Shown: piece after piece, positions 1 through 8,682 of the stretch
Layout of the letters: each line of letters begins with the position of its first letter
How positions within the stretch are numbered: the first letter of the stretch is position 1
NCBI GenBank assembly: GCA_944324865.1
Contig: CALUXW010000010.1
Location: 1-44,386 of the forward strand
Length of the DNA stretch: 44,386 nucleotides
Reading direction: 5' to 3'
DNA from: Candidatus Gastranaerophilales bacterium
Lineage (GTDB): Bacteria; Cyanobacteriota; Vampirovibrionia; Gastranaerophilales; Gastranaerophilaceae
Notes under the pieces: model-generated
Told to the model about the DNA's origin: nothing
Database searches by the model: none
What the model saw: the letters and a program-made list of their open reading frames with translations, nothing else
Translations under genes and position numbers: made by a program

Positions 1-48
1 ATATTGGACAGAGTATAATTAAAAGTTTTTTCGTATCTTAATTCATTT

Positions 49-75
49 GGGCGCACTTTGTGTGCCCGTTTTTTT
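49..75 (+). terminator. Rho-independent terminator of an upstream gene
   Basis: An 8-bp stem (GGGCGCAC with GTGTGCCC, one G-U pair) closes a TTT loop and is followed by seven T residues at 69-75. It would end a rightward transcript entering from left of the window. No coding region is visible in bases 1-48. Confidence 0.8.
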
Positions 76-80
76 AACTC

Positions 81-108
81 TTGAAAAATCTCGATTTTCA
101 GGTATAAT
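81..108 (+). promoter_or_regulatory. Sigma-70 type promoter for the CorC-like gene
   Basis: A -35 box TTGAAA (81-86) and a perfect -10 box TATAAT (103-108) are separated by 16 nt. Transcription would start near 115, about 20 nt before the ATG at 135, with an AGGGAG ribosome site between. It directly follows the terminator at 49-75. Confidence 0.75.
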
Positions 109-134
109 ATACACAATCACTTTAGGGAGATAAA

Positions 135-1469
135 ATGGATATAGACCAGAGTTTGATATTTAATTTGCTAATAGTGGCATTTTTATTATTTTCAAACGGA
201 TTTTTTGTAGCAAGTGAGTTTGCATTTGTAAGTATCAGAAAAACAAGGATTTCTCAACTTACAAACGAGGGCAATACAGAAGCAAAAATTGCATTAGGTG
301 GGATTGAACATCTTGATAAAACAATAGCTGCAGTGCAATTAGGTATTACTATTTCAAGTATAGGTTTAGGTTGGGTTGGCGAAGCTACAATTGTAAAAAT
401 AATAGAGCCTATTTTTCACTTTTTACCTGAAGCTTGGCGAGGTTTTGCAACCCATTCACTTGCAGTCACAATAGCTTTTTCGCTTATTACATTTTTACAT
501 GTTGTTGTAGGCGAACTAATGCCAAAATCAATTGCACTTCAGTTTCCTGAGCGTACAACTCTTTTTGTGGCTCGTCCAATGTATGCAATAACAAAAATTT
601 TCACACCTTTCATATTTCTGCTCAACGGGCTTGGCAACTGGCTTTTATCTTTGATTAAGATTCCGCCTGCACATAGCGCACATATTGTCCATTCTGTTGA
701 AGAATTAGATATGATTATAAACGAATCCCACAAAGAAGGTGTTTTAAATGATACCGAAAAGGAAATTTTACAAAATGTGTTTAAATTTTCAGATACACTT
801 GCAAAACAAGTTATGGTACCTCGTCCTGATGTAATTAGTGTTCCGATAGATATTTCGACAGAAGATTTAAACAAATTAATTATAGAAAATCAATATACAC
901 GCTATCCCGTATATAACGAAGATCTAGACCATGTATTAGGTATTTTACATGTTAAAGATATATATCCTTTAATGGTTGAAGGGCGCGAAATTAATTTAAA
1001 AGACATAATACGTCAACCGATTTTAGTACCTGAAACAATGACTATGGATAATATGGTACTTGAATTTAAAGAAAAAAAATCGCAAATGGCTATTGTAATA
1101 GATGAATTCGGCGGTGTTTCAGGTTTAATAACCCTTGAAGACGTTTTAGAGGAAATTTTTGGCGAAGTACAAGACGAATTTGATGAAGAAGAAGCCGATA
1201 TCAGACAAATTTATGAAAATGAATATGTTGCAAATGCCATGATGAGATTAGATGAATTCAGTGAATACTTTAATTTAAAATTTGACGATGAAGATGTTGA
1301 TACAATCGGCGGACTTGTTGTTAAATATCTGGGGCACATTGCAAAAGAAAATGACGTTACTACAATTGGAGATTTTACTTTCAAAGTGCTTGAAACCGAT
1401 GGTGCAAGAATTGTCAAGTTAAAAATCAAAAGACAAGAACCTGCACTAAATACACAGGAAAACGAATAG
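135..1469 (+). CDS. CorC/HlyC-family CNNM-type membrane protein with CBS pair
   Basis: This is a 444-residue member of the hemolysin C/CorC (UPF0053) family of inner-membrane proteins, linked in some relatives to magnesium or cobalt efflux. The N-terminal DUF21/CNNM domain has hydrophobic segments near residues 8-30, 65-85, 107-127 and 141-167 and carries the family motif GELMPKSIAL at 126-135. A CBS-domain pair spans about 205-345, followed by the C-terminal CorC_HlyC domain to about 435. Length is normal for the family. The ATG is preceded by AGGGAG and lies behind its own promoter. The small immunity-like gene follows 9 nt later, so the two are probably co-transcribed. The family is certain; the transported ion cannot be told from the sequence. 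Confidence 0.93.
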   Translation: MDIDQSLIFNLLIVAFLLFSNGFFVASEFAFVSIRKTRISQLTNEGNTEAKIALGGIEHLDKTIAAVQLGITISSIGLGWVGEATIVKIIEPIFHFLPEAWRGFATHSLAVTIAFSLITFLHVVVGELMPKSIALQFPERTTLFVARPMYAITKIFTPFIFLLNGLGNWLLSLIKIPPAHSAHIVHSVEELDMIINESHKEGVLNDTEKEILQNVFKFSDTLAKQVMVPRPDVISVPIDISTEDLNKLIIENQYTRYPVYNEDLDHVLGILHVKDIYPLMVEGREINLKDIIRQPILVPETMTMDNMVLEFKEKKSQMAIVIDEFGGVSGLITLEDVLEEIFGEVQDEFDEEEADIRQIYENEYVANAMMRLDEFSEYFNLKFDDEDVDTIGGLVVKYLGHIAKENDVTTIGDFTFKVLETDGARIVKLKIKRQEPALNTQENE

Positions 1470-1478
1470 GAGTTTTAA

Positions 1479-1724
1479 ATGGGACTTGATATTTTTTTAT
1501 CGCTTATAGTATATTTCATGTTTTTTGGCCTTGCAATGGGCGCATTTGTAGCATTGGCATTGTATTTCTTACCTGTAATTATTGCTGCAGCAAGAAAACA
1601 TGAACAAATTTTACCAATTACCCTAATAACAATATTTTTAGGTTGGACTTTTTTAGGTTGGCTTGCTGCAATTATTTGGTCATTAAGTGCTGATACACGT
1701 GAAAATTCAGTAAAAGAAAACTAA
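1479..1724 (+). CDS. Superinfection-immunity (Imm)-like small membrane protein
   Basis: This 81-residue protein has two hydrophobic helices, about residues 3-33 and 46-68, separated by a short RKHEQ-type turn. The second helix has the pattern FLGWTFLGWLAAIIW, which resembles the T4 Imm-type superinfection immunity protein family; chromosomal members are common and often have no phage link. AGGAG precedes the ATG at a good distance. It lies 9 nt after the CorC-like gene in the same direction, and its stop codon overlaps the stop of nagZ on the other strand. Assignment rests on motif resemblance only. A role in phage exclusion is not shown; a general membrane or stress role is as likely. Confidence 0.7.
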   Translation: MGLDIFLSLIVYFMFFGLAMGAFVALALYFLPVIIAAARKHEQILPITLITIFLGWTFLGWLAAIIWSLSADTRENSVKEN

Positions 1725-2827
1725 AGTCTTTCTTTTACTTTTGTTATTTTTAAATAAGCCTCATCTATGCGCTTAGGACTAATTTTGCCATCTTGAACAG
1801 CTTTAAAAACAACATCGTTAAACTTTTTTGCAACATTTTTATCATAATTAAGATTATTACCATATATAAGCAAATCGCAACCTGCATTGATGGCAGATAT
1901 TGCTGCTTCTTCAAAAGAATAATTATCAAAAATCGCTTTCATTTGCATATCGTCAGTGATTATAAGACCCGAAAAACCAAGTTTTCCTTTTAAAAGCCCG
2001 CTAACTGTTGCATTTGAAAGGCTTGCAGGATATTTGTCATCAATATTTTTATTAAAGATATGAGAAACCATAATATTTTGTGCAGCACCATTTGAAATTA
2101 AAGCCTGATAGGGTTCTAATTCTTTTGGCAACCAATTTTCACTCGAATCTGCAAACCCTTTATGTGTATCAAAAGAACTCGAACCATGTCCTGGAAAATG
2201 TTTTAAAACAGTTAATATTCCATATTGATTATGCGCCAAAATATACATATTCGCATGTTTTATAACCCTTAGGGGGTCGTCCGAAAAAGCTCTCTGTGCT
2301 TTATATATCACCTCGGAATTAGGATTTATTGCTAAGTCAACACAAGGAGCAAAATTCATATTAAAACCAAGTGACTTTAATTCAGATGCAATTTTTTTTG
2401 CTTCAAGGTATGTTGTCATTTCTTCGTTTTTATCACCCAATTCCTTATGGGAAAGTGTCTTTACATTAAAACCTCTGCTTGAAGGCAAACGGCTAATTTT
2501 ACCACCCTCTTCATCGATTGTTATAAAAAGTTTTGTTTTTGAAACTTTATTTATATCTGAAATAAGCTCTTTCAATTGTTTAGGGTTTTGCACATTTTTA
2601 TATTTCAAGACCCCTTTGACATCGTCAGAAAAAATAATCACACCTGAAATTCTATCATTAATTAAATCATCATATAATTGACATTCTTTTGTAAGTTTTA
2701 CTCCATCAAAACCAACAATGAGCATTTGAGCTATTTTATGTCGTAAATTTGTATTATTATAATCTACAGTTGCCCAAGCAGCAAGAGAGAATGTCATCAT
2801 AATAAGAATTACAAAAATCTTTTTCAT
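1721..2827 (-). CDS. nagZ: Beta-N-acetylhexosaminidase, GH3 (NagZ-like), exported
   Basis: Family 3 glycoside hydrolase of 368 residues, predicted to remove N-acetylglucosamine from peptidoglycan fragments. Visible family motifs are ITIDEEGG (102-109), KHFPGHG (209-215), the Asp220-His222 dyad that serves as acid/base in NagZ enzymes, and the nucleophile Asp292 in ITDDM. All catalytic residues are present. Unlike the cytoplasmic enzyme of E. coli, it begins with a signal peptide (about residues 1-19, ending AWA), so it probably acts in the periplasm or on the envelope. AAGGGG precedes the ATG. It lies 9 nt after the upstream envelope protein gene and is probably in one operon with it. Confidence 0.92.
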   Translation of the reverse strand: MKKIFVILIMMTFSLAAWATVDYNNTNLRHKIAQMLIVGFDGVKLTKECQLYDDLINDRISGVIIFSDDVKGVLKYKNVQNPKQLKELISDINKVSKTKLFITIDEEGGKISRLPSSRGFNVKTLSHKELGDKNEEMTTYLEAKKIASELKSLGFNMNFAPCVDLAINPNSEVIYKAQRAFSDDPLRVIKHANMYILAHNQYGILTVLKHFPGHGSSSFDTHKGFADSSENWLPKELEPYQALISNGAAQNIMVSHIFNKNIDDKYPASLSNATVSGLLKGKLGFSGLIITDDMQMKAIFDNYSFEEAAISAINAGCDLLIYGNNLNYDKNVAKKFNDVVFKAVQDGKISPKRIDEAYLKITKVKERL

Positions 2828-2836
2828 TTTTTCCCC

Positions 2837-3553
2837 TTAAAACACATAAAAATTAGTTTTTAAATTTAGTGATTGCGATTGTACATTATTGTCTAAAATT
2901 GTTGCTCCAGCACCCATCCAAATAGTACTGTTTTTTATATATTTTGGTTTATAATCAATTCCTATCGTGGGTTCATATTTATTTAATTTCTGTCCACTAA
3001 TTTTATTTTTAAAAGAAATTGAAGCCCTATCGTTTAATCTTATACTTGGTGTAACAAATGCAGCACGAGAAGCAGAGTTAGCATTTGTAAGATCATAGGT
3101 TGTTTCAAGACCGCCGGTTAAACTCATATATTTGCCACGAACTGTAGCACCTAACTCTTGACGTAAATTCTTGTTTAAGGTATTTGAGTCGTTATATTGT
3201 GTTGATTTAGAACTAATTCCAAATTTATCATTACCCAAAACCATCTCCTCAGCCTGGGGTGCATCAAGCGTTTTTTGATAAGTTGTAACTTTTTTTATTT
3301 GATTAACTCTATAAGTTGGGTTAAAATCACTCTGCAGCAGAATTTCCTCGTCGACATTTTCATCTTTTACTTCAATAAAATCGCTTAAAAAAGGTTTTTC
3401 TTCTTCCATTTCAACAGAGCCCTCAATTACTTGATCAGCATCATCTACCGCAAAAACATATTGCTTTAGCTCTTGTTGTTCTTCTGCCATTAGCGGACAT
3501 GTAAGGACACAAAAAAATAATATAAAAAATATGAATGGTTTTTTTGTATTCAT
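2837..3553 (-). CDS. Putative outer-membrane/envelope protein, unknown family
   Basis: This 238-residue protein is not recognised. It starts with a signal peptide (hydrophobic residues 7-20, cleavage probably after LMA). An acidic, low-complexity region (about 24-75) follows, rich in Glu and Asp. The C-terminal half (about 125-238) has short alternating polar/hydrophobic stretches and ends in aromatic residues (NFYVF), as in outer-membrane beta-strand proteins. This suggests a small barrel or a barrel-associated protein, by inference. No good ribosome site is seen near the ATG, and the promoter at 3564-3591 would start the mRNA almost at the start codon. It is followed after 9 nt by nagZ. Confidence 0.7.
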   Translation of the reverse strand: MNTKKPFIFFILFFCVLTCPLMAEEQQELKQYVFAVDDADQVIEGSVEMEEEKPFLSDFIEVKDENVDEEILLQSDFNPTYRVNQIKKVTTYQKTLDAPQAEEMVLGNDKFGISSKSTQYNDSNTLNKNLRQELGATVRGKYMSLTGGLETTYDLTNANSASRAAFVTPSIRLNDRASISFKNKISGQKLNKYEPTIGIDYKPKYIKNSTIWMGAGATILDNNVQSQSLNLKTNFYVF

Positions 3554-3563
3554 ATCTTTTATA

Positions 3564-3591
3564 TTATTACCCTTTCGGGCTAATTTTTCAA
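3564..3591 (-). promoter_or_regulatory. Promoter for the envelope protein-nagZ pair
   Basis: On the minus strand TTGAAA (3586-3591) and TAATAA (3564-3569) are 16 nt apart. The expected start, near 3557, is only a few bases from the ATG at 3553, giving a very short or absent leader. A CCC-GAAA-GGG mini-hairpin lies in the spacer. Confidence 0.5.
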
Positions 3592-3630
3592 GTAATTTGG
3601 AACAAACAGGGGAGAAAATTGTCTTTTTCT

Positions 3631-3786
3631 TTAACGACCAAAAGAATTAAGATGAGATTGAGAAAGATGTTTAAAATAGGAACCGGCAAATTCTTCAGAA
3701 CCAAAATATTCAATTGCCGCAGGTATTACAACTAAAAACAAATATACAATCAATGCAAAAAATACTATTCCTAAAGCTTCAAACAT
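3631..3786 (-). CDS. 51-aa single-span membrane miniprotein, unknown
   Basis: A short reading frame of 51 codons begins MFEALGIVFF, has one hydrophobic segment (about residues 4-23), and continues with a polar tail containing EYFGSEEFAGSYF and ending NSFGR. A GAGG ribosome site lies 6 nt upstream of the ATG, which is stronger support than for the overlapping rightward frame at 3535-3735. The gene sits 77 nt upstream of the envelope protein gene in the same direction and is divergent from the zinc ribbon gene at 3904. Function is unknown; it looks like a small inner-membrane protein. Confidence 0.55.
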   Translation of the reverse strand: MFEALGIVFFALIVYLFLVVIPAAIEYFGSEEFAGSYFKHLSQSHLNSFGR

Positions 3787-3903
3787 AAATGCCTCGCTTT
3801 CTAAACAACCTTTTTCTTATATTCCTTTATTCGACAAAATAAAAACGTAACTTTATACTTTTCAAAAATATTGTAATAAAAATTAATAATGAGGATTTAT
3901 ATT

Positions 3904-4221
3904 ATGTCAGAAATTAAAAGCATAAAAAAATTACTTATTAATATGCACTGTTCTCACTGCAAAAATGAATTTGACGAAAAAGCAATAAAAATTATGCGTT
4001 CTGAAAACGGACTTTTGGTATTTCAGGTAAAATGTGAACACTGCAAAAAATGTTTTGGAATGGCATTTTTGGGACTCGGTGCGAAAGAACTTGAGAAATC
4101 CCTTGATTTTGGTCTTGGAAATGCAAAAAGTGATAAAGAACCTATTACATATGATGATGTATTAGATGCACATAACTTTTTCCAAAAACTGGATGAAAAT
4201 TGGTCAAAGTACATTAATTAA
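3904..4221 (+). CDS. Double-CxxC zinc ribbon protein, unknown function
   Basis: This 105-residue protein has two CxxC motifs (CSHC near residue 15 and CEHC near residue 44) flanking about 26 residues of beta-type sequence, the layout of a zinc ribbon. The C-terminal part contains an ITYDDVLDAHNFF segment. From memory, this overall layout resembles conserved zinc ribbon proteins of candidate-phylum (Patescibacteria) genomes; a search is needed to confirm. The start at 3904 is chosen over an in-frame ATG at 3889 because the GAGG ribosome site (3891-3894) lies 9 nt before 3904 and overlaps the earlier ATG. Its end overlaps nadA on the other strand by 8 nt. Confidence 0.75.
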   Translation: MSEIKSIKKLLINMHCSHCKNEFDEKAIKIMRSENGLLVFQVKCEHCKKCFGMAFLGLGAKELEKSLDFGLGNAKSDKEPITYDDVLDAHNFFQKLDENWSKYIN

Positions 4222-5125
4222 CTTTTGTTGCAACCATACGTTCTATTGCTCCGTAGGCAAGCTTTCTCAGGTTTTCTTCTACAAAAACCTCATTTTCACC
4301 TGTTTCAAGCACATATAAAATATCTTCAAGAGTATTATATTTCATATTGTGACAGACTAATCTATCAGAAATTAAAATAAATTCCTTTTCCGGAAAATCA
4401 CGTGAGAGCCTATCTACTACACCTTTTTCCGTACCAATAAGAAATGTTTTTTTCTTACTTCTTTCGCAATATTGCATAATTTGAGTAGTAGAACCCACAT
4501 AATCCGCAAGTTTAACAACTTCCTGATGACATTCAGGATGCATTAAAACAGCAGCATCAGGATATAAAATACGCATTTTCTTAACTTCATCAGGCATTAA
4601 CCTTAAATGCGTTGGACAAAAACCATTATAAGAAATTACTTCGACATCGGGTAATTTTTTTGCAACCCAAGAACCCAAATAACAATCAGGAGCAAAAAGA
4701 ACCTTATTTACACCCAAAGAACGTACGATATCTACTGCATTTGAGCTTGTACAACAAATATCAGCTTGTGCCTTTACTTCTGCGGTTGAATTTACATAAC
4801 ATACAACAGGTACATTTGGATATTTAGCTTTAAATTCTTGCATTCGTTTTAAATCAATCATTTGCGCCATTTGACAGCCTGAGTTCATATTTGGTAAAAG
4901 AACTTTTTTATTTGGAGATAAAATTTTTGCAGTTTCTGCCATAAAATACACACCGGCAAAAACAATTATTTGAGCATCAGTCTTTGCGGCAATTTTCGAT
5001 AAACCCAAAGAATCACCAACATAATCTGCAACAAAGTCAATATCAACATTTTGATAACAATGTGCAAGTATGATAGCTTTGCGTTCTTTTTTTAATTTAT
5101 TAATTTTCTCTATAATCTCTTGCAT
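4214..5125 (-). CDS. nadA: Quinolinate synthase A
   Basis: NadA condenses iminoaspartate with dihydroxyacetone phosphate to quinolinate in de novo NAD synthesis, using a [4Fe-4S] cluster. The 303-residue length is the usual short bacterial form. The three cluster cysteines are visible: Cys84 (NSGCQMA), Cys170 (GFCPTH) and Cys258 (LVCHNMK). An AHCYQ motif lies near residue 21 and TEKGVV near 232. No nadB or nadC is in the window. It is the last gene of the leftward metabolic run, 51 nt after proA, and its end overlaps the zinc ribbon gene on the other strand by 8 nt. Confidence 0.97.
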   Translation of the reverse strand: MQEIIEKINKLKKERKAIILAHCYQNVDIDFVADYVGDSLGLSKIAAKTDAQIIVFAGVYFMAETAKILSPNKKVLLPNMNSGCQMAQMIDLKRMQEFKAKYPNVPVVCYVNSTAEVKAQADICCTSSNAVDIVRSLGVNKVLFAPDCYLGSWVAKKLPDVEVISYNGFCPTHLRLMPDEVKKMRILYPDAAVLMHPECHQEVVKLADYVGSTTQIMQYCERSKKKTFLIGTEKGVVDRLSRDFPEKEFILISDRLVCHNMKYNTLEDILYVLETGENEVFVEENLRKLAYGAIERMVATKVN

Positions 5126-5176
5126 TAAATAAAAGTGCCTTTTATTTCCTTGGATTATTTTATTATATCAAAAAAA

Positions 5177-6424
5177 TTAAATAGATTTATGTGTAAAAGT
5201 TTTTTCACCCTTTGCATATGGTTCAACTGTTTGATAATTTCCAAAAAGCTTATATTTGTATATTGTAAGTCCATCTAAACCAACAGGGCCACGAGAATGA
5301 GTTTTATTTGTTGAAATACCGACTTCTGCACCAAAACCATATCTGAAACCATCTGCAAATCGAGTAGATACATTATGATAAACTCCTGCAGAATCAACGT
5401 AATCCATAAATTTTTTAACATTTTCCATATTTTCACTTAAGATGCAATCTGTATGACCTGAACCATATTTATTTATATGATTAATTGCTTCATCTACATT
5501 TGCAACTATTTTTAAAGAAACAAGTTTATCACCATATTCGCACGAAAAATCTTTTGGATTTTCAATAATTTCAACTCCCGCATTCTCAAAAACTTTTTTA
5601 AGTTTATTTAACTCAGGAAAATTTTTATGCACTAATATTGTTTCAACAGCATTACAAGCTGAAGGATATTGAATTTTAGCATCTTTACAAACTTTTATCG
5701 CTAAATCAGCCTTTGCACTTTCATCAACAAAAATATGGCAAATACCAGAAGCATGGCCTAAAACAGGAATTTTTGTATTTTCTTGAATATACTTTACAAG
5801 TTTGTTTGAACCGCGTGGTATAATTAAATCTACATATTCATCAAGTTTTAAAAGATCTTTTATATCCTCATGCGAAAAAACAAGATTAACCGCATTTTTA
5901 GGAAAATTTTCGACACACCCTAATGCTTCGTTTATTACTTGTTCCATTTTAGCATTAGTATTGTTAGATTCCTTGCCACCTTTTAAAATTACTGCATTTC
6001 CTGATTTTATTGCAAGAGAGGCAACTTGTGAAATAACATCCGGACGAGCTTCAAAAATTACCCCTATAACACCTATGGGACATGAAACTTTTTTTAATAT
6101 TAAACCTTCATCAAGTTCTTTTGTCCAAAAAACCTTATTTACAGGGTCTTGCAATGAAATTACATCGTCAATTCCTTTTAACATTTCACGCATTTTGTTT
6201 TCATCAAGTTTTAAACGTGCATAAGTAGCGTTAGTTATTTTACCATTTAAAACAAGTTCTTTTGCTTCTTCTAAATCCTTTTGATTGGCTGCAAAAATTT
6301 CATTTTTATTTTTTTCAATATTTTCTCTTATCATTTTAAGAGCAGTATTTTTAAGTTGTTCTGATGCACCAAGGAGCTCTAGAGAGGCTTCTTTTGCAGA
6401 CTTTGCAATATCTTTTATATTCAT
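5177..6424 (-). CDS. proA: Gamma-glutamyl phosphate reductase
   Basis: ProA reduces gamma-glutamyl phosphate with NADPH to glutamate semialdehyde, the second step of proline synthesis. The 415-residue protein has the aldehyde dehydrogenase fold of the family. The catalytic Cys257 sits in YPSACNAVET, and EARPDV and LKGGKE mark the cofactor region. Length is normal. It lies 12 nt downstream of proB in the same direction, so the two proline steps are co-expressed. The start follows a GGAAGAAT ribosome site. Confidence 0.97.
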   Translation of the reverse strand: MNIKDIAKSAKEASLELLGASEQLKNTALKMIRENIEKNKNEIFAANQKDLEEAKELVLNGKITNATYARLKLDENKMREMLKGIDDVISLQDPVNKVFWTKELDEGLILKKVSCPIGVIGVIFEARPDVISQVASLAIKSGNAVILKGGKESNNTNAKMEQVINEALGCVENFPKNAVNLVFSHEDIKDLLKLDEYVDLIIPRGSNKLVKYIQENTKIPVLGHASGICHIFVDESAKADLAIKVCKDAKIQYPSACNAVETILVHKNFPELNKLKKVFENAGVEIIENPKDFSCEYGDKLVSLKIVANVDEAINHINKYGSGHTDCILSENMENVKKFMDYVDSAGVYHNVSTRFADGFRYGFGAEVGISTNKTHSRGPVGLDGLTIYKYKLFGNYQTVEPYAKGEKTFTHKSI

Positions 6425-6436
6425 TATTCTTCCTTT

Positions 6437-7546
6437 TTACAAAAGTACAAGATTGTCTTTTATTACAACATCATCATCAAGTTTATAGCCTAAAATGTTT
6501 TCTATTTCCTCGCTATGCGCACCCATAATTTTTCTACACTCATCTGAGTTATAATTTACTACCGCACGAGCAAACTCTACATTATTTTCATCAAATATAC
6601 TTACAATTTCTCCGGCTTTAAAATCTCCAACTACACTTGTTATACCAACAGCAAGAAGGCTTTTTTGCTTCTCTACAAGTGCACTTTTCGCTCCTGCGTT
6701 TACTCTTATTTCTCCCATAATATTTGTTGCATATGCAATCCAACGTTTTTTATGTGAAAGTGTTTTTGTAGGCAAAAAAATTGTCCCGGCTTTTTCATCA
6801 TTAAAAATTCTCTTTATTATTTGGGGCTTTTTACCGTTAACTATCATTGCATAGAGGCCTGATGAACTTACAACCTTTGCAGCTAAAAGTTTTGTTATCA
6901 TACCTCCTCTACCACCCAATGAAGCCCCGGAAGCAAGTTTTTCTATCTTAGATGTCACTTTTTCAACTACATCAATTTTTTTTGCATCAGGAAATTCTTT
7001 TGGATTTTTATCAAATAACCCATCAATGTCTGAAACCATTACAAGTAAATCCGCATCCAGTTTTGAAGCAACTATTGCAGATAACTTATCATTATCTGAA
7101 AAACAAACATGTTCTAATTCAGAAGGAGAAACAGCATCGTTTTGGTTAATTATCGGAATAATCCCCAATTCTAAAAGCTTAGATAAAGTATTTCTTAAGC
7201 TGAGATATTTTTTTCTGTTTGAAAAATCTTCTTCTGTCAGAAGAATTTGAGCCACACAAATACCGTATTTTTCAAAACCGTCTTGCCAAATAGACATCAA
7301 AATTTGTTGTCCCACAGAAGCGGCAGCTTGTTTTAGAACAGTACTATGTGCTGTATCTACATTTAACTTTTTAGCTCCAAGTCCGACTGCACCGGATGTA
7401 ACAATAATGACCTCGCGTCCTTTTTTTCTAAGTGCAGAAATATCCTCAATAAAAGAATATAACCGAGTGAGAGATATTTCACCTTCATCATTTCTTAATA
7501 TATTTGTTCCAAACTTGAAAACTATTCTGTTTGCATCTTTTATCAT
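6437..7546 (-). CDS. proB: Glutamate 5-kinase with PUA domain
   Basis: ProB phosphorylates glutamate as the first and normally feedback-controlled step of proline synthesis. The 369-residue protein has an amino-acid kinase domain (about 1-255; motifs VFKFGTN, VTSGAVGLG, INQNDAV and GGRGGM) followed by a PUA domain (about 275-350), the full-length form found in E. coli. Its first codons overlap the end of ald by 4 nt (ATGA arrangement), implying translational coupling. proA follows after 12 nt. Confidence 0.97.
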   Translation of the reverse strand: MIKDANRIVFKFGTNILRNDEGEISLTRLYSFIEDISALRKKGREVIIVTSGAVGLGAKKLNVDTAHSTVLKQAAASVGQQILMSIWQDGFEKYGICVAQILLTEEDFSNRKKYLSLRNTLSKLLELGIIPIINQNDAVSPSELEHVCFSDNDKLSAIVASKLDADLLVMVSDIDGLFDKNPKEFPDAKKIDVVEKVTSKIEKLASGASLGGRGGMITKLLAAKVVSSSGLYAMIVNGKKPQIIKRIFNDEKAGTIFLPTKTLSHKKRWIAYATNIMGEIRVNAGAKSALVEKQKSLLAVGITSVVGDFKAGEIVSIFDENNVEFARAVVNYNSDECRKIMGAHSEEIENILGYKLDDDVVIKDNLVLL

Positions 7547-8679
7547 TTTACTTTAAAACCTACAAGGACTGATATTTCAGTATGTTCACAACCTATAGAT
7601 TGTGCAAGAGCTTCATTTGTAACAGCACCCCTAAATGTAGAAACCCCATGACTTAGAGCTTCATTTTCCTTAAGCGCAACGAAAGAACCTTTTTCTCCTA
7701 AATCCTTTAAAAAAGGTAAAATTGCATACGAATAAGCATACGATGCCGTCTTAGGAACATAAGAGGGAATATTTGGAACTGCACAATGCAGAATGTTATA
7801 TTTTTCAAACACCGGATTTTCTAAAGTTGTAATTCTGTCAATTGTTTCAACGTTACCGCCCTGATCAATTGCTACATCTATAATTACAGAGCCTTTTTTC
7901 ATACTTTTTACCATATCGGCACTAACCAACTTTGGAGCACGGGCAGAGGGATTTAATACTGCAGTAATTAATAAATCAGCCTCTTTTACATAGTGTGCTA
8001 TAGTAGAAGGATTTGAATAAGAAGTTTTTATCTGCCCGCCAAAAAACATATCAAGATTAGACAATCTTCTGGAGTTAACATCTAATACAGAAACATCAGC
8101 ACCCATACCAAGTGCAACCTGTGCTGCATTTGAACCAACTACACCACCACCCAAAATTACAACTTTTGCACTTACAACACCGGGCACACCGCCTATTAAA
8201 AGACCTCTACCCCCATTTTGTTTTTCTAAAAATCTTGCACCCAACTGGATACTCATCCTGCCTGCAACTTCACTCATCGGCCTTAAAAGAGGTAATTCGC
8301 CCCACTGGGTTTCGACAGCTTCTGCAGCAATTGCACAAACCTTTTTCTTTAAAAGCTCACGAGTCAATTCTTCTTCTACTGCTAAATGCAAATATGAAAA
8401 TATAACTAAATCTTCCCTAAAATATTGATATTCAGACTTTTGCGGTTCTTTAACTTTAACAATCACATTTGAATTTTGCCAAACTTCTTCTGCGCTTTGA
8501 ACAATTTTTGCTCCCGCATTTTCATATTGTACATCGTCAAATCCGCTTTGATCGCCTGCACCTGACTCTACTAAAACCGAAAGATCTTCGCTCGTTAGCA
8601 TACCCACAGAGTCAGGAGTGAGAGCAACTCGAGTTTCTCCTTCTTTTAATTCTTTTAAAATGCCAAAATTAGTTTTCAT
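7543..8679 (-). CDS. ald: Alanine dehydrogenase
   Basis: NAD-dependent alanine dehydrogenase of 378 residues, interconverting alanine with pyruvate and ammonia. Family residues are visible: the pyruvate-binding Lys in VKEPQ (Lys77), the catalytic His98 in YLHLA, and the NAD-binding LGGGVVGSNAA near 176-186. RVALTP near 17-22 is the usual N-terminal signature. Length matches Bacillus and cyanobacterial enzymes. It lies 3 nt after pyrF and overlaps proB by 4 nt, so it is inside the pyrF-ald-proB-proA run. Whether it works in alanine synthesis or breakdown cannot be told from the sequence. Confidence 0.96.
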   Translation of the reverse strand: MKTNFGILKELKEGETRVALTPDSVGMLTSEDLSVLVESGAGDQSGFDDVQYENAGAKIVQSAEEVWQNSNVIVKVKEPQKSEYQYFREDLVIFSYLHLAVEEELTRELLKKKVCAIAAEAVETQWGELPLLRPMSEVAGRMSIQLGARFLEKQNGGRGLLIGGVPGVVSAKVVILGGGVVGSNAAQVALGMGADVSVLDVNSRRLSNLDMFFGGQIKTSYSNPSTIAHYVKEADLLITAVLNPSARAPKLVSADMVKSMKKGSVIIDVAIDQGGNVETIDRITTLENPVFEKYNILHCAVPNIPSYVPKTASYAYSYAILPFLKDLGEKGSFVALKENEALSHGVSTFRGAVTNEALAQSIGCEHTEISVLVGFKVK

Positions 8680-8682
8680 ATA

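Noticed and set aside
1479..1724. Phage or prophage remnant from the Imm-like gene
   Set aside because: No other phage genes, integrase or att sites nearby; chromosomal Imm-like proteins are common.
3535..3735. Rightward 66-codon frame
   Set aside because: It has no ribosome site and overlaps both the envelope protein start and the better supported leftward 51-aa gene.
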